Assembly: GCA_016792625.1 (NCBI GenBank) | Contig: JAEUKK010000033.1 | Span: forward strand, 1-64,000 | From: Deltaproteobacteria bacterium | Lineage (GTDB): Bacteria; Myxococcota_A; UBA796; UBA2385 | Direction of reading: 5' to 3' | Length of the DNA: 64,000 nucleotides | Shown: positions 26,173 to 33,728 of the stretch, in pieces | How the letters are laid out: every line of letters begins with the position of its first letter | Position numbering within the stretch: position 1 is the stretch's first letter | Notes under the pieces: model-generated | The model's input: only the letters and a program-made list of their open reading frames with translations | Databases searched by the model: none | What the model was told of the DNA's origin: nothing | Position numbers and translations under genes: made by a program

Positions 26173-28968
26173 ATGGCCACGCCCGGTTCGCTGTTCCCGA
26201 CCCACCCTGCTGCTGCTCCCTCGGTGTCCGAGGCGTCATCGCCGGCCGTGGTGCCACCAACCCCTCCGGTGGTTGAGGCCCCGCCGCGCCAGCGCCGGAT
26301 GTTGTTGGTCGATGGCAGCAACCAAGCCTTCCGCCTCTTCTTCGCCATCCAGCAAGACATGCGGGCGCCCGACGGCAGCCCCACGCGGGCCCTGTACGGC
26401 TTTGCCAACCTGCTGATCCGCCTACTGAAAGACGAGCAACCCGACTACCTGCTGGTCGCCTTCGACCGCGGGCTCTCTTTCCGCAACGACATCTTTCCCG
26501 ACTACAAGGGCCAGCGGCCCGACATGCCCGAAGAGCTCCGCGCGCAGTGGGATGACTTCATCCCGCTGTGCACCGAGTGGGGGGTAAAGGCCGTCGCGAT
26601 CAACGGGATGGAGGCTGACGACGTCATCGGCACCCTCGCCGCGCGGTATGGCGGCCCCGAGCTGCGGGTGCACATCCTCAGCTCCGACAAGGACTTCTGC
26701 CAGCTCGTCAACGATCACGTCTTCGTGCATGATCTGGGCAAGGACGAGCTGCTTGGCCGGGCCGAGGTCGAGGAGCGCTGGGGCGTCCGCCCCGAGCAGA
26801 TCATCGACCTGCTCTCGCTGATGGGCGACACCAGCGACAACGTGCCGGGCATCGCGGGCGTGGGCCCGAAGAAGGCGGCGAAGTTCATCCAGACCTATGG
26901 GACGGCCGAAGGGGTCATCGAGAACGCCGCCAAGATCGGCGGAAAGACGGGAGAGGCGGTGGCCGCGGGCCGCGACATCGTGGCCCTGGCCCGGAAGCTG
27001 GTCACCATCCACACCGAGGTCGACCTCGGCTTCGGCCTCGAGGACCTCCGGCCGACCACCCCCGATTGGACGGCGCTCGCCGCCCGGATCAAGCACTACG
27101 GCTTCCGTCGCATCCTCACCCTCATCGAAGAGGGCGCGGCGGCCGCGGGGGCTGAGGTGGTCCAAGCCACCCCGAAGGTCGACCGCTCCCGCTACCGCAC
27201 CGTGCGCACCCCGGGGGAGCTGGCTGAGCTCGCCGCAGCCCTGCGGGCGGCGGGGCGCTTCGCCTTCGACACCGAGACCACCAGCCTTGACGCCGCCGGC
27301 GCTCGTTTGGTGGGCATGAGCTTCTGTTGGTCGCCCACCGACGCAGCCTATGTCCCGGTCGGGCATGAGGGTGTGGACCAGAACTGCCCCGACGCGTTGG
27401 CCGTGCTGGGGCCCATCCTCGCTGACCCGACGATCAAAAAGACCGGCCAGAACCTCAAGTACGACATGCAGGTGCTGTGGTCCAACGGCTGCACCTTCGC
27501 TGGCCTCGACGGCGACACGATGCTGCTCGACTACCTCGTGAATGTTGACCAGAAGCATGGTCTCGACGAGCTCGCCCGCCGCTACCTCGACCACAAGAAC
27601 ATCGCCTATGGCGAGGTGACCGCGAGCACCGGCGGCGATTTTGCAAAGGTACCGGTCGAGCAGGCCACCCAATACGCGGCCGAGGACGCCCACGTCGTCT
27701 GGCTCATCGAGAACCGCATCGCCGAGCTTGGCGCGCTGGACGATGATCTGCGCCAGCTTTACGCCGAGGTCGAGCTGCCCCTGGTGCCGGTGCTGGCCGA
27801 CATGGAGCGCATCGGCATTCGCTGCAGCAAGCCGGCCTTGCAGGCGCTGTCTGTCGAGCTCGCCGCGCGCATCGACACGATGACCCAAGCGATCCACGCC
27901 GAGGCGGGGGAGGTGTTCAACCTCAACAGCCCCAAGCAGCTCGCGACCATCCTCTTTGAGAAGCGGGGCCTGGAGTCGACCAAGAAGACCAAGACCGGCG
28001 CCTCGACCGCCGCCGACGTGCTCGAGGCCCTCGCCGACCAAGGTGACGCGCTGTGCAGCATGATCCTGCAGTACCGCGAGCTGGCCAAGCTCAAGGGCAC
28101 CTATGTCGACGCGCTGCAAGACTGCATCGATACGCACGGGCGCATCCACACGAGCTTCCATCAGGCCGTCGCGGCCACCGGGCGGCTGAGCAGCAACGAG
28201 CCCAACCTCCAGAACATCCCCATCCGGACCGAAGAGGGGCGCCGCGTCCGGGCCTGTTTTGTGCCCGACGATGGCTTTGTATTCCTGTCCGCGGACTACT
28301 CGCAGATCGAGCTTCGGGTGTTGGCCCACTTCTGCGGCGAGGGCGCCCTGGTGGACGCCTTCCTCAAGCAGGAGGACATTCATCGCCGCACCGCCGCCGA
28401 GGTCTTTGGCTGCGCCCCGGCCTTGGTCAGCGCCGAGCAGCGCCGCGCGGCCAAGGCGATCAACTTTGGCCTCGTGTACGGCATGAGCGCGTTCCGCTTG
28501 GCCAATGAGCTGAAGATCTCCCGCCGGGTCGCGCAAGAGTACATCGATGGGTATTTTGCACGCTATCCCCAAGTCAAGACCTATATGGACGAGGCCATCG
28601 CCAAGGCCAAGTCCACGGGCCACGCGCGCACCTTGTTCGGCCGCCGGCGCGGGGTGCAAGGCCTCGACGCGCGCAACCCCAACGACCGCGGGGAGGCCGA
28701 GCGCGTCGCCATCAACACCCCGGTGCAGGGCACGGCGGCGGATCTCATCAAGATGGCGATGATCCGCGTGCATCGGGCGCTCAAGGCGGATCACCCCCGC
28801 GCGCGCCTGCTGCTGCAAGTGCACGACGAGCTGGTGCTCGAGGTGCCGGTCGACGAGGTCGACGTGGTGGCCGCCCGGGTCAAGGCCGAGATGGAGGGTG
28901 TGGCCACCCTGAAGGTGCCGCTGGTGGTCGACACCGGCGTCGGCGCGAGCTGGGACCTCGCGCACTGA
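26173..28968 (+). CDS. polA: DNA polymerase I
   Basis: 931 residues from ATG 26173 (GGAGG four bases upstream). An extra N-terminal Pro/Ala stretch of about 40 residues precedes the 5'-3' exonuclease (LLVDGSNQAFRLFF; MEADDVIGTLA; SLMGDTSDNVPGIAGVGPKKA). The 3'-5' proofreading domain keeps its metal residues in FAFDTETTSL (near 365), GQNLKYDMQVL and QYAAEDAHVVWL. Polymerase motifs A (SADYSQIELRVLAHF, near 708), B (RRAAKAINFGLVYGMSA) and C (LLQVHDELVLEVP) are intact. Role: Okazaki fragment processing and repair synthesis; all three activities are expected. Confidence 0.98.
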   Translation: MATPGSLFPTHPAAAPSVSEASSPAVVPPTPPVVEAPPRQRRMLLVDGSNQAFRLFFAIQQDMRAPDGSPTRALYGFANLLIRLLKDEQPDYLLVAFDRGLSFRNDIFPDYKGQRPDMPEELRAQWDDFIPLCTEWGVKAVAINGMEADDVIGTLAARYGGPELRVHILSSDKDFCQLVNDHVFVHDLGKDELLGRAEVEERWGVRPEQIIDLLSLMGDTSDNVPGIAGVGPKKAAKFIQTYGTAEGVIENAAKIGGKTGEAVAAGRDIVALARKLVTIHTEVDLGFGLEDLRPTTPDWTALAARIKHYGFRRILTLIEEGAAAAGAEVVQATPKVDRSRYRTVRTPGELAELAAALRAAGRFAFDTETTSLDAAGARLVGMSFCWSPTDAAYVPVGHEGVDQNCPDALAVLGPILADPTIKKTGQNLKYDMQVLWSNGCTFAGLDGDTMLLDYLVNVDQKHGLDELARRYLDHKNIAYGEVTASTGGDFAKVPVEQATQYAAEDAHVVWLIENRIAELGALDDDLRQLYAEVELPLVPVLADMERIGIRCSKPALQALSVELAARIDTMTQAIHAEAGEVFNLNSPKQLATILFEKRGLESTKKTKTGASTAADVLEALADQGDALCSMILQYRELAKLKGTYVDALQDCIDTHGRIHTSFHQAVAATGRLSSNEPNLQNIPIRTEEGRRVRACFVPDDGFVFLSADYSQIELRVLAHFCGEGALVDAFLKQEDIHRRTAAEVFGCAPALVSAEQRRAAKAINFGLVYGMSAFRLANELKISRRVAQEYIDGYFARYPQVKTYMDEAIAKAKSTGHARTLFGRRRGVQGLDARNPNDRGEAERVAINTPVQGTAADLIKMAMIRVHRALKADHPRARLLLQVHDELVLEVPVDEVDVVAARVKAEMEGVATLKVPLVVDTGVGASWDLAH

Positions 28969-29079
28969 GGCCGCGCGCCTGAGCACCCGCGCCTGACTGG
29001 GCCTGCGCGCGAGGGCCGGGCCCGCCCGGGTTAGCCTGCCCGGCGGTGGGCTCCTGCGCCCGCTCCGACGGGAGGTTCG

Positions 29080-29949
29080 ATGGCGATGACGTACTGGCCG
29101 GCGCTCAGCGAGGGCCTGTGGGGCCTGGCCGCCCTGCTGCCGGTTTTGGCGGCGGGGCTGCGGGCCATCCGCGGGGGCGCGGGCGGCGACGGGACCGACG
29201 ACCCGCCTGATCCGTCCGACCTGTCCGAAGAGGCCGCTGACGACCCGCTCGCCGAGGTCGACGGCGAGAAGTCTGCCGCATCGGACGCCGAGGCAGGCGA
29301 CGACGGTGATGGTTCGGGTGAGGGCGGCGCCGCGCGGCGCGACCCCTTCGGCTGCCTCAGCCCTTACCGCGGCCCCCAGAAGCCCGATCCCGACGTCGAG
29401 CTCGTCGCGGCCGCCGCCCAGGGTGACGCGGCGGCCTACCGGGGCCTCGTCGAGCGGTACCAGAGCCGCATCTATGGCGTCTGCTACGGCATGATGCGCA
29501 ACAGCGAGGACGCGCGGGACTGTGCCCAAGAGGCCTTCGTCAAGGCCTACCGCAACCTCGACAAGTTCCGCTACGGCAGCAGCTTTTACCACTGGCTGTG
29601 CCGCATCGCGGTGAACGTGTCGATCGACCTGCTGCGGCGGCAGAAGATCCGCCGGGCCGACGAATTCGACGAGGGCTACGCCGCGCGTGAGAGCGGGGGC
29701 GGCTTCTACTACGCCCACCACCGCAACGATCCGGCGCGTGAGCTGGAGCGCAAGGGCCTCAACGCCAAGATCTACGCGGCCCTCGACACGCTGCCCGCCG
29801 AGCAGCGCCAGGTCCTCATCCTGCGCGAGATGGACGGCCTCGCCTACAAGGAGATCGCCGACGTCATGGGGATCCCCGAGGGTACGGTGATGAGCCGCCT
29901 CTTCTACGCCCGCAAGAAGATGCAGGCGCTGCTCAAAGAGGAGCGCTGA
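29080..29949 (+). CDS. ECF-type RNA polymerase sigma factor with hydrophobic, acidic N-terminal extension
   Basis: 289 residues. The sigma core occupies about 105-289: region 2 (AYRGLVERYQSRIYGVCYGMMRNSEDARDCAQEAFVKAYR, also FYHWLCRIAVNVSIDLLRRQK) and region 4 (LPAEQRQVLILREMDGLAYKEIADVMGIPEGTVMSRLFYARKK, quoted in parts). The first 100 residues are unusual: a hydrophobic stretch WGLAALLPVLAAGLRAI at about 14-30 followed by 60 very acidic residues. ATG 29080 has a strong GGGAGG site five bases upstream, so the extension seems to be translated. It could tether the factor to the membrane. The next two genes look like its anti-sigma partner and an effector. Confidence 0.85.
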   Translation: MAMTYWPALSEGLWGLAALLPVLAAGLRAIRGGAGGDGTDDPPDPSDLSEEAADDPLAEVDGEKSAASDAEAGDDGDGSGEGGAARRDPFGCLSPYRGPQKPDPDVELVAAAAQGDAAAYRGLVERYQSRIYGVCYGMMRNSEDARDCAQEAFVKAYRNLDKFRYGSSFYHWLCRIAVNVSIDLLRRQKIRRADEFDEGYAARESGGGFYYAHHRNDPARELERKGLNAKIYAALDTLPAEQRQVLILREMDGLAYKEIADVMGIPEGTVMSRLFYARKKMQALLKEER

Positions 29950-30050
29950 ACCCGCGGCGCATCGGCGCCTCGTCGTGAATATCGGCCCCTGGCGCCCGTA
30001 GCGCGGCCAGAGACGCCCGCAGAATTCCCCCCCTTGCCCTCGCGTGCCCC

Positions 30051-31136
30051 ATGGCTGCTGCTCCGCCCCGGCTCTCCCCCGGTGAACTGCGCTGGATGCA
30101 GGCCGTCGATGGCGCCCTCCAGCCCGATGATCCCGCGATGGCTGAGGCCGCGCGCCTCGGGCTGCTGCTCCGGGCGGGGCTGGCCCGGCCGCCGGGGGTT
30201 GAGCTCGCCGACGATGTGCTCGCCCAGCTCGGTCTTGATCGCGGGTCCATCTCCCTCCCCGATGTTGTGGAGATCGACCTCACCGACGGTGTGCTCGCCC
30301 AGCTCGGCCTCGACCGCGGTTCGCTCTCCCTCCCCGATGTTGCGGAGATCGACCTCACCGACGGTGTGCTCGCCCAGCTCGGGCTGGGCCGCGGGTCCAT
30401 CTCCCTCCCCGATGTTGCGGAGATCGGCCTCACCGACGGTGTCTTCGCCAGTCTCGGCCTGGAACGCGGGTCCATCTCCCTCCCCGATGTGGCGGAGATC
30501 GACCTCACCGACGGTGTCTTCGCCAGTCTCGGCCTAGAACGCGGGTCCATCTCCCTCCCCACAACGGCGGAGATTGACGTCGCGGACGGCGTGCTCGCCC
30601 ACCTCGGCCTCGACCACGGGTCGATCTACCTCCCCGAAGCGGCGGAGATCGACGTCGCGGACGGTGTGCTCGCGAAGATCGGGCTCGGGTCCGGTGCGGT
30701 GCGCTTGCCCGAGGCGGCCCCGGTCGAGCTCGCGGACGCCGTGCTCTCCGCCGCGGGTCTGGCCAGCGGTCGGGTCCCGGTCGAGGCGCCTGCGGTCACC
30801 CCGCCCCTCGCCGCGGAGCTCGACCTCCGGCCGCTCGCTGAGGTGGTCCCGCTCGTGCGCCCTGCCGCCCGACCCGCTGCGCGGCCCTGGCGCGCGGTCG
30901 GCCCGGCCCTGCTGATGGCCGCGGCGGCCCTGCTCAGCGTGTTGGTCGAGGGCCCCTGGGTCAGCAGCGACCAAGCCTTCACCTACAGCCAGTCCTCTGA
31001 CAACCGCCTTGAGATCATCGAGCTGAGCACCGAGACCGACGCGGTGGTGCACGTCATCCAGGCCGAAGAGGACGCGCCCACCATCATCTTCATTGACGAG
31101 GCCGATCCGCAGGCCCCGGCCGCCGAGGAGGGCTGA
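30051..31136 (+). CDS. Putative membrane anti-sigma factor with eight tandem 25-residue repeats
   Basis: 361 residues. The start (LSPGELRWMQAVDGALQPDD) resembles anti-sigma N-terminal helices but there is no Cys in the protein, so no zinc-binding motif. Residues 51-245 are eight tandem units of the form E-I-D-L-T-D-G-V-L-A-x-L-G-L-x-R-G-S-I-S-L-P-D-V-A. A membrane segment follows at about 283-302 (VGPALLMAAAALLSVLVEG), then a short acidic extracytoplasmic part. Position 100 bp after the ECF gene and topology (cytoplasmic N-terminus, one helix) support an anti-sigma role; this is inference. The next gene starts two bases after the stop. Confidence 0.7.
   Translation: MAAAPPRLSPGELRWMQAVDGALQPDDPAMAEAARLGLLLRAGLARPPGVELADDVLAQLGLDRGSISLPDVVEIDLTDGVLAQLGLDRGSLSLPDVAEIDLTDGVLAQLGLGRGSISLPDVAEIGLTDGVFASLGLERGSISLPDVAEIDLTDGVFASLGLERGSISLPTTAEIDVADGVLAHLGLDHGSIYLPEAAEIDVADGVLAKIGLGSGAVRLPEAAPVELADAVLSAAGLASGRVPVEAPAVTPPLAAELDLRPLAEVVPLVRPAARPAARPWRAVGPALLMAAAALLSVLVEGPWVSSDQAFTYSQSSDNRLEIIELSTETDAVVHVIQAEEDAPTIIFIDEADPQAPAAEEG
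30201..30790 (+). repeat. Coding tandem repeat, 75-bp period, about eight units
   Basis: Units start at about 30201 (69 bp), 30270, 30345, 30420, 30495, 30570, 30645 and 30720. Units 2-5 are almost identical at DNA level (TCCATCTCCCTCCCCGATGT recurs in nearly every one), later units are progressively diverged. All keep the reading frame. This indicates recent in-frame unit duplication and likely copy-number variation. Confidence 0.9.
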
Positions 31137-31138
31137 CC

Positions 31139-31639
31139 ATGGCTCCCACCCGCACCATCTCTGCGCTGCTGCAGCGCGCCCTGCTCGTGCTCGCGCTCGC
31201 GGCGCCCTTCGCGGCCCTCCCCGCGCCTGCCTTCGCGGAGAACGGCAAGGCTGACGGCCAAAAGGTCGGCAAGGTCGAGGTGACCGTCCACGTCATCAAG
31301 GCGACCGAGGCCCACAAGAAGGTCGACGCCAAGCTCAGCAGCCTGACCCGCTTCCTCAAGCCGCTGCGCTACACCGGCTACGAGCTGCTCTCGACCCACG
31401 AGGTGCCGGTCAGCGGGCGCGCCCCCGGCAACTTCGGGATCGCGGGCGACCGCAAGGTCCACATCGAGCTGCTGAGCCGCGACGAGCAAAACGCGCGCCT
31501 TCGGGTGCAGATCATGGGGCCCAAGGGCCAGAAGCTGCTCGACTCCACGGTGTCGGTGCGGCGCAACGGCACCTTCATCGTGGCCGGCCCCAAGTACGGC
31601 GACGGGGTGCTGGTCCTGCCCCTGACCGCTCGCTACTGA
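31139..31639 (+). CDS. Periplasmic protein of unknown function
   Basis: 166 residues with a signal peptide ([21 protein letters not shown], cleavage near residue 32). The mature domain is a compact, basic, beta-rich sequence ([59 protein letters not shown]) ending [11 protein letters not shown] recognise no named family, though proteins of this type follow ECF/anti-sigma pairs in other Myxococcota as I recall. It begins two bases after the anti-sigma candidate, so is co-translated and probably part of the same response. Confidence 0.75.
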   Translation: MAPTRTISALLQRALLVLALAAPFAALPAPAFAENGKADGQKVGKVEVTVHVIKATEAHKKVDAKLSSLTRFLKPLRYTGYELLSTHEVPVSGRAPGNFGIAGDRKVHIELLSRDEQNARLRVQIMGPKGQKLLDSTVSVRRNGTFIVAGPKYGDGVLVLPLTARY

Positions 31640-31683
31640 GCGCGCGGCGGGCCCCGCTCTCCGCCCGCCGCCCGGAGCCCCCG

Positions 31684-32022
31684 ATGACCATCTTCGCCAA
31701 GATCATCCGCAAAGAGGTCCCCGCGCAGATCCTCTACGAAGATGACCTCGCCCTGGCCTTCCGCGACGTGCAGCCGGTCGCGCCCACCCACTTCTTGGTC
31801 ATCCCCAAAGAGCCGCTGGTCTCTCTGGCCGACGCGACCCCGGCGCACGCGGCGCTGCTCGGCCACCTGATGGTCGTCGCCGCCCAGGTCGCCGCCGCCG
31901 AGGGCCTCGCCGCCACCGGCTACCGTGTGGTCACCAACGCCGGCGCCGACGCGGGCCAGTCGGTCTTCCACCTGCACCTGCACGTCATCGGCGGCCGCAG
32001 CCTGCGCTGGCCCCCGGGCTAA
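31684..32022 (+). CDS. HIT-family nucleotide hydrolase (HINT type)
   Basis: 112 residues, full length for HINT. Begins [20 protein letters not shown], has the [10 protein letters not shown] segment and ends with the histidine triad [10 protein letters not shown] (H96, H98, H100). Family role: hydrolysis of purine nucleoside phosphoramidates or related AMP-linked compounds in the cytoplasm. The GGAGCCCCCG site precedes ATG 31684. It converges with the HD-domain gene three bases away. Confidence 0.95.
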   Translation: MTIFAKIIRKEVPAQILYEDDLALAFRDVQPVAPTHFLVIPKEPLVSLADATPAHAALLGHLMVVAAQVAAAEGLAATGYRVVTNAGADAGQSVFHLHLHVIGGRSLRWPPG

Positions 32023-32025
32023 AGC

Positions 32026-32565
32026 TCAGCCCGCCGCGGGCACCCGCTGGGCCGCCGCCCACACCGCCCGCAGGCCTGGGTCGCGCAGCCCGCGGTCGGC
32101 CGAGGCCCGCAGCTCATCGAGCTCGAGGTTGGGGTGCTGGCGCGCGTAGACCAGCGCCTGCAGGCCCATGTCGAGCTTGTCCAGCTCGTGCACGAAGCGC
32201 GCCTCGGGGCTCTCGCCGGCCTCGTAGTCGGCCCAAGCCGCCAGCGCGCGGGGCAAGCCGCCCAGCAGGCCCGCCGCCGCAGCGGCTTCGAGGCGCCGCT
32301 TCTCGTCGCGGCCGACGCCGTCATGGGGCGTGATGTCGCCGGCCCGGACCTCGGGCACGTCGTGCAGCAGGGCGATCTCGAGCACGCGCAGCCGGTCGAG
32401 ATCGGGCGGGCAGAGGATGACGGCCAGCCAGGCCACCCCGAAGCTGTGGGCGGCGACCGACTCCGGCGCGGGCACCCCCTGCCGCACCCAGCCCGCGCGG
32501 GGCAGGGCCTTGAGCTGCGCCACCTCGAGCAGGGTGGCGGCGAGGGCGGCTATGTCGGCGCTCAC
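32026..32565 (-). CDS. HD-domain 5'-deoxynucleotidase (YfbR/HDDC2 type)
   Basis: 179 residues, GTG start overlapping the stop of the upstream gene (GTGA). The family signature LKALPRAGWVRQGVPAPESV is followed by metal ligands H40 (SVAAHSF), H68-D69 (ALLHDVPE) and the later Asp in HELDKLDMG, with GDITP in between. Role in relatives: dephosphorylates deoxynucleoside 5'-monophosphates. Ends 3 bp from the HIT gene, with which it converges. Confidence 0.88.
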   Translation of the reverse strand: MSADIAALAATLLEVAQLKALPRAGWVRQGVPAPESVAAHSFGVAWLAVILCPPDLDRLRVLEIALLHDVPEVRAGDITPHDGVGRDEKRRLEAAAAAGLLGGLPRALAAWADYEAGESPEARFVHELDKLDMGLQALVYARQHPNLELDELRASADRGLRDPGLRAVWAAAQRVPAAG

Positions 32566-33635
32566 GGCGCGCGCACCAGCGCCCGCTGGTCGGGGCGGCC
32601 CATCGACAGCACCAGCGGTCGCTCGGCCTGCCGGCGCAGGAAGGCCTGCCGGTCGCGCAGGCCTTGCCAGCCGAGGCTGATCATCACCTGGGCCACCGCC
32701 GACCCGAGGTTGGCGCCCGGGCCGGGCAAGATGATGACCTCGGGCGCCAGCTCGCCCAGGGCCACGCGCAGCATGGCGGTGAAGTCAAAGGCCTGGTCGA
32801 CCTGCGGGCCCAGCGTCCAGGCGGCGAGCGCGCCCGGGTCGGCGCTGCGCGGGCTCCACAAGCTGCCCTGGCCGTCGATCAAGGTGACCGCTGGCGCACG
32901 CCAGCCGAGCGAGCGCAGGGCTTGGGCCTTTGCCGCGGTGGCCGACATCAGCGGCGTGTGGAAGGCCGAGTGCAGGGGCAGGCGCAGCGGAAAGCGCACG
33001 CCGGCGCGCTCCTCGGGGGGCACGGCCGCGCTGAGCGCCGCGAGGGCCGCCTCGGTGCCGCCGAGCACGGCCTGGCCGCCGAGCCGGATCGACCAGTACA
33101 GGTCGGGGATCTGCTGCACGAGGTCATTGACGCGGTCGAGGCGCCAAGCCTCGGGCCGCCACTCCTCATCGGTCAGCGGGAGGAGGACCTGCCCGCCGAT
33201 GATGTTGTCGCGCTGCCAGCCGCCGAAGGTCTCGATGAGCTGCACGCCGTCGGCCAGGGGGAGGGCGCCCCCCGCGGTGAGCGCGGTGTACCAGCCCATG
33301 GAATTGCCGCAGACGCCAACGATCTCAAAGCGCTCGGGGTCGATCTGGGCCACGTCCGCCAAGGAGCAGGCGGCGGTCAGCGCGCTCGCGTGCTCCCCGG
33401 CCGCGTGCAGGGCCGGTCGCAGCGCGGGCTCGGCGTCTAAGGAGCGCGTGGTCGGCAGCCCCTGCGCGGAGCGCGCGGCGTCAAAGGCGTCGACCACCGC
33501 CTGGGCTGGGCCCGGGGGCAAGGCCTGGAGCTGCCCAAGGGAGTCGCGGCCATAGGAGCCGCGGCCGGGGAAGAGCACCAGCGCGCGCAGGCGGCCGCCG
33601 GGACGGGAAGGGGAGGGGAGGGCTGCGCCGGACAT
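32562..33635 (-). CDS. Acyltransferase of the malonyl-CoA:ACP transacylase fold, variant active site
   Basis: 357 residues, ATG 33635 with AAGGAG five bases upstream. The FabD-like order is visible: LVLFPGRGSYGRD, the nucleophile elbow GVCGNSMGWY (S112), VLGGTEAALAAL, and a catalytic-type His in LPLHSAFHTPLM. The elbow is usually GHSLGE; here His is Asn111 and the Glu is Trp, so substrate choice may differ from malonyl-CoA. Overlaps the HD-domain gene. A conserved 14-bp element lies 57 bp upstream, shared with the E1 gene, which suggests acyl-CoA-linked regulation. Confidence 0.75.
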   Translation of the reverse strand: MSGAALPSPSRPGGRLRALVLFPGRGSYGRDSLGQLQALPPGPAQAVVDAFDAARSAQGLPTTRSLDAEPALRPALHAAGEHASALTAACSLADVAQIDPERFEIVGVCGNSMGWYTALTAGGALPLADGVQLIETFGGWQRDNIIGGQVLLPLTDEEWRPEAWRLDRVNDLVQQIPDLYWSIRLGGQAVLGGTEAALAALSAAVPPEERAGVRFPLRLPLHSAFHTPLMSATAAKAQALRSLGWRAPAVTLIDGQGSLWSPRSADPGALAAWTLGPQVDQAFDFTAMLRVALGELAPEVIILPGPGANLGSAVAQVMISLGWQGLRDRQAFLRRQAERPLVLSMGRPDQRALVRAP

Positions 33636-33691
33636 GGGGCTCCTTCCGGAGGGCTTCGCGCTGCGCCATGTGGCACATCGGCGATGTTACG

Positions 33692-33705
33692 CCCGTGTTT
33701 GAATA
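33692..33705. promoter_or_regulatory. Operator-like element, copy 1 (malonyltransferase promoter)
   Basis: CCCGTGTTTGAATA (reverse TATTCAAACACGGG) lies in an A+T-rich patch 57 bp before the start of the leftward acyltransferase gene. An identical 14-mer occurs in inverted orientation at 36086-36099. On the minus strand it falls between a TTATCC and a TAACAT that could be -35 and -10 with 16-bp spacing. Confidence 0.5.
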
Positions 33706-33728
33706 GGATAAGAGTAGGCGCGGCCGCC

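Noticed and set aside
26422..29721. Open frame of 1099 codons on the minus strand opposite polA
   Set aside because: DNA polymerase I on the plus strand is certain; the opposite frame is open because of strong third-position G+C.
30201..30790. Possible CRISPR array or non-coding tandem repeat
   Set aside because: Units are directly adjacent with no spacers, have a 75-bp period and keep a reading frame, so they are coding repeats.
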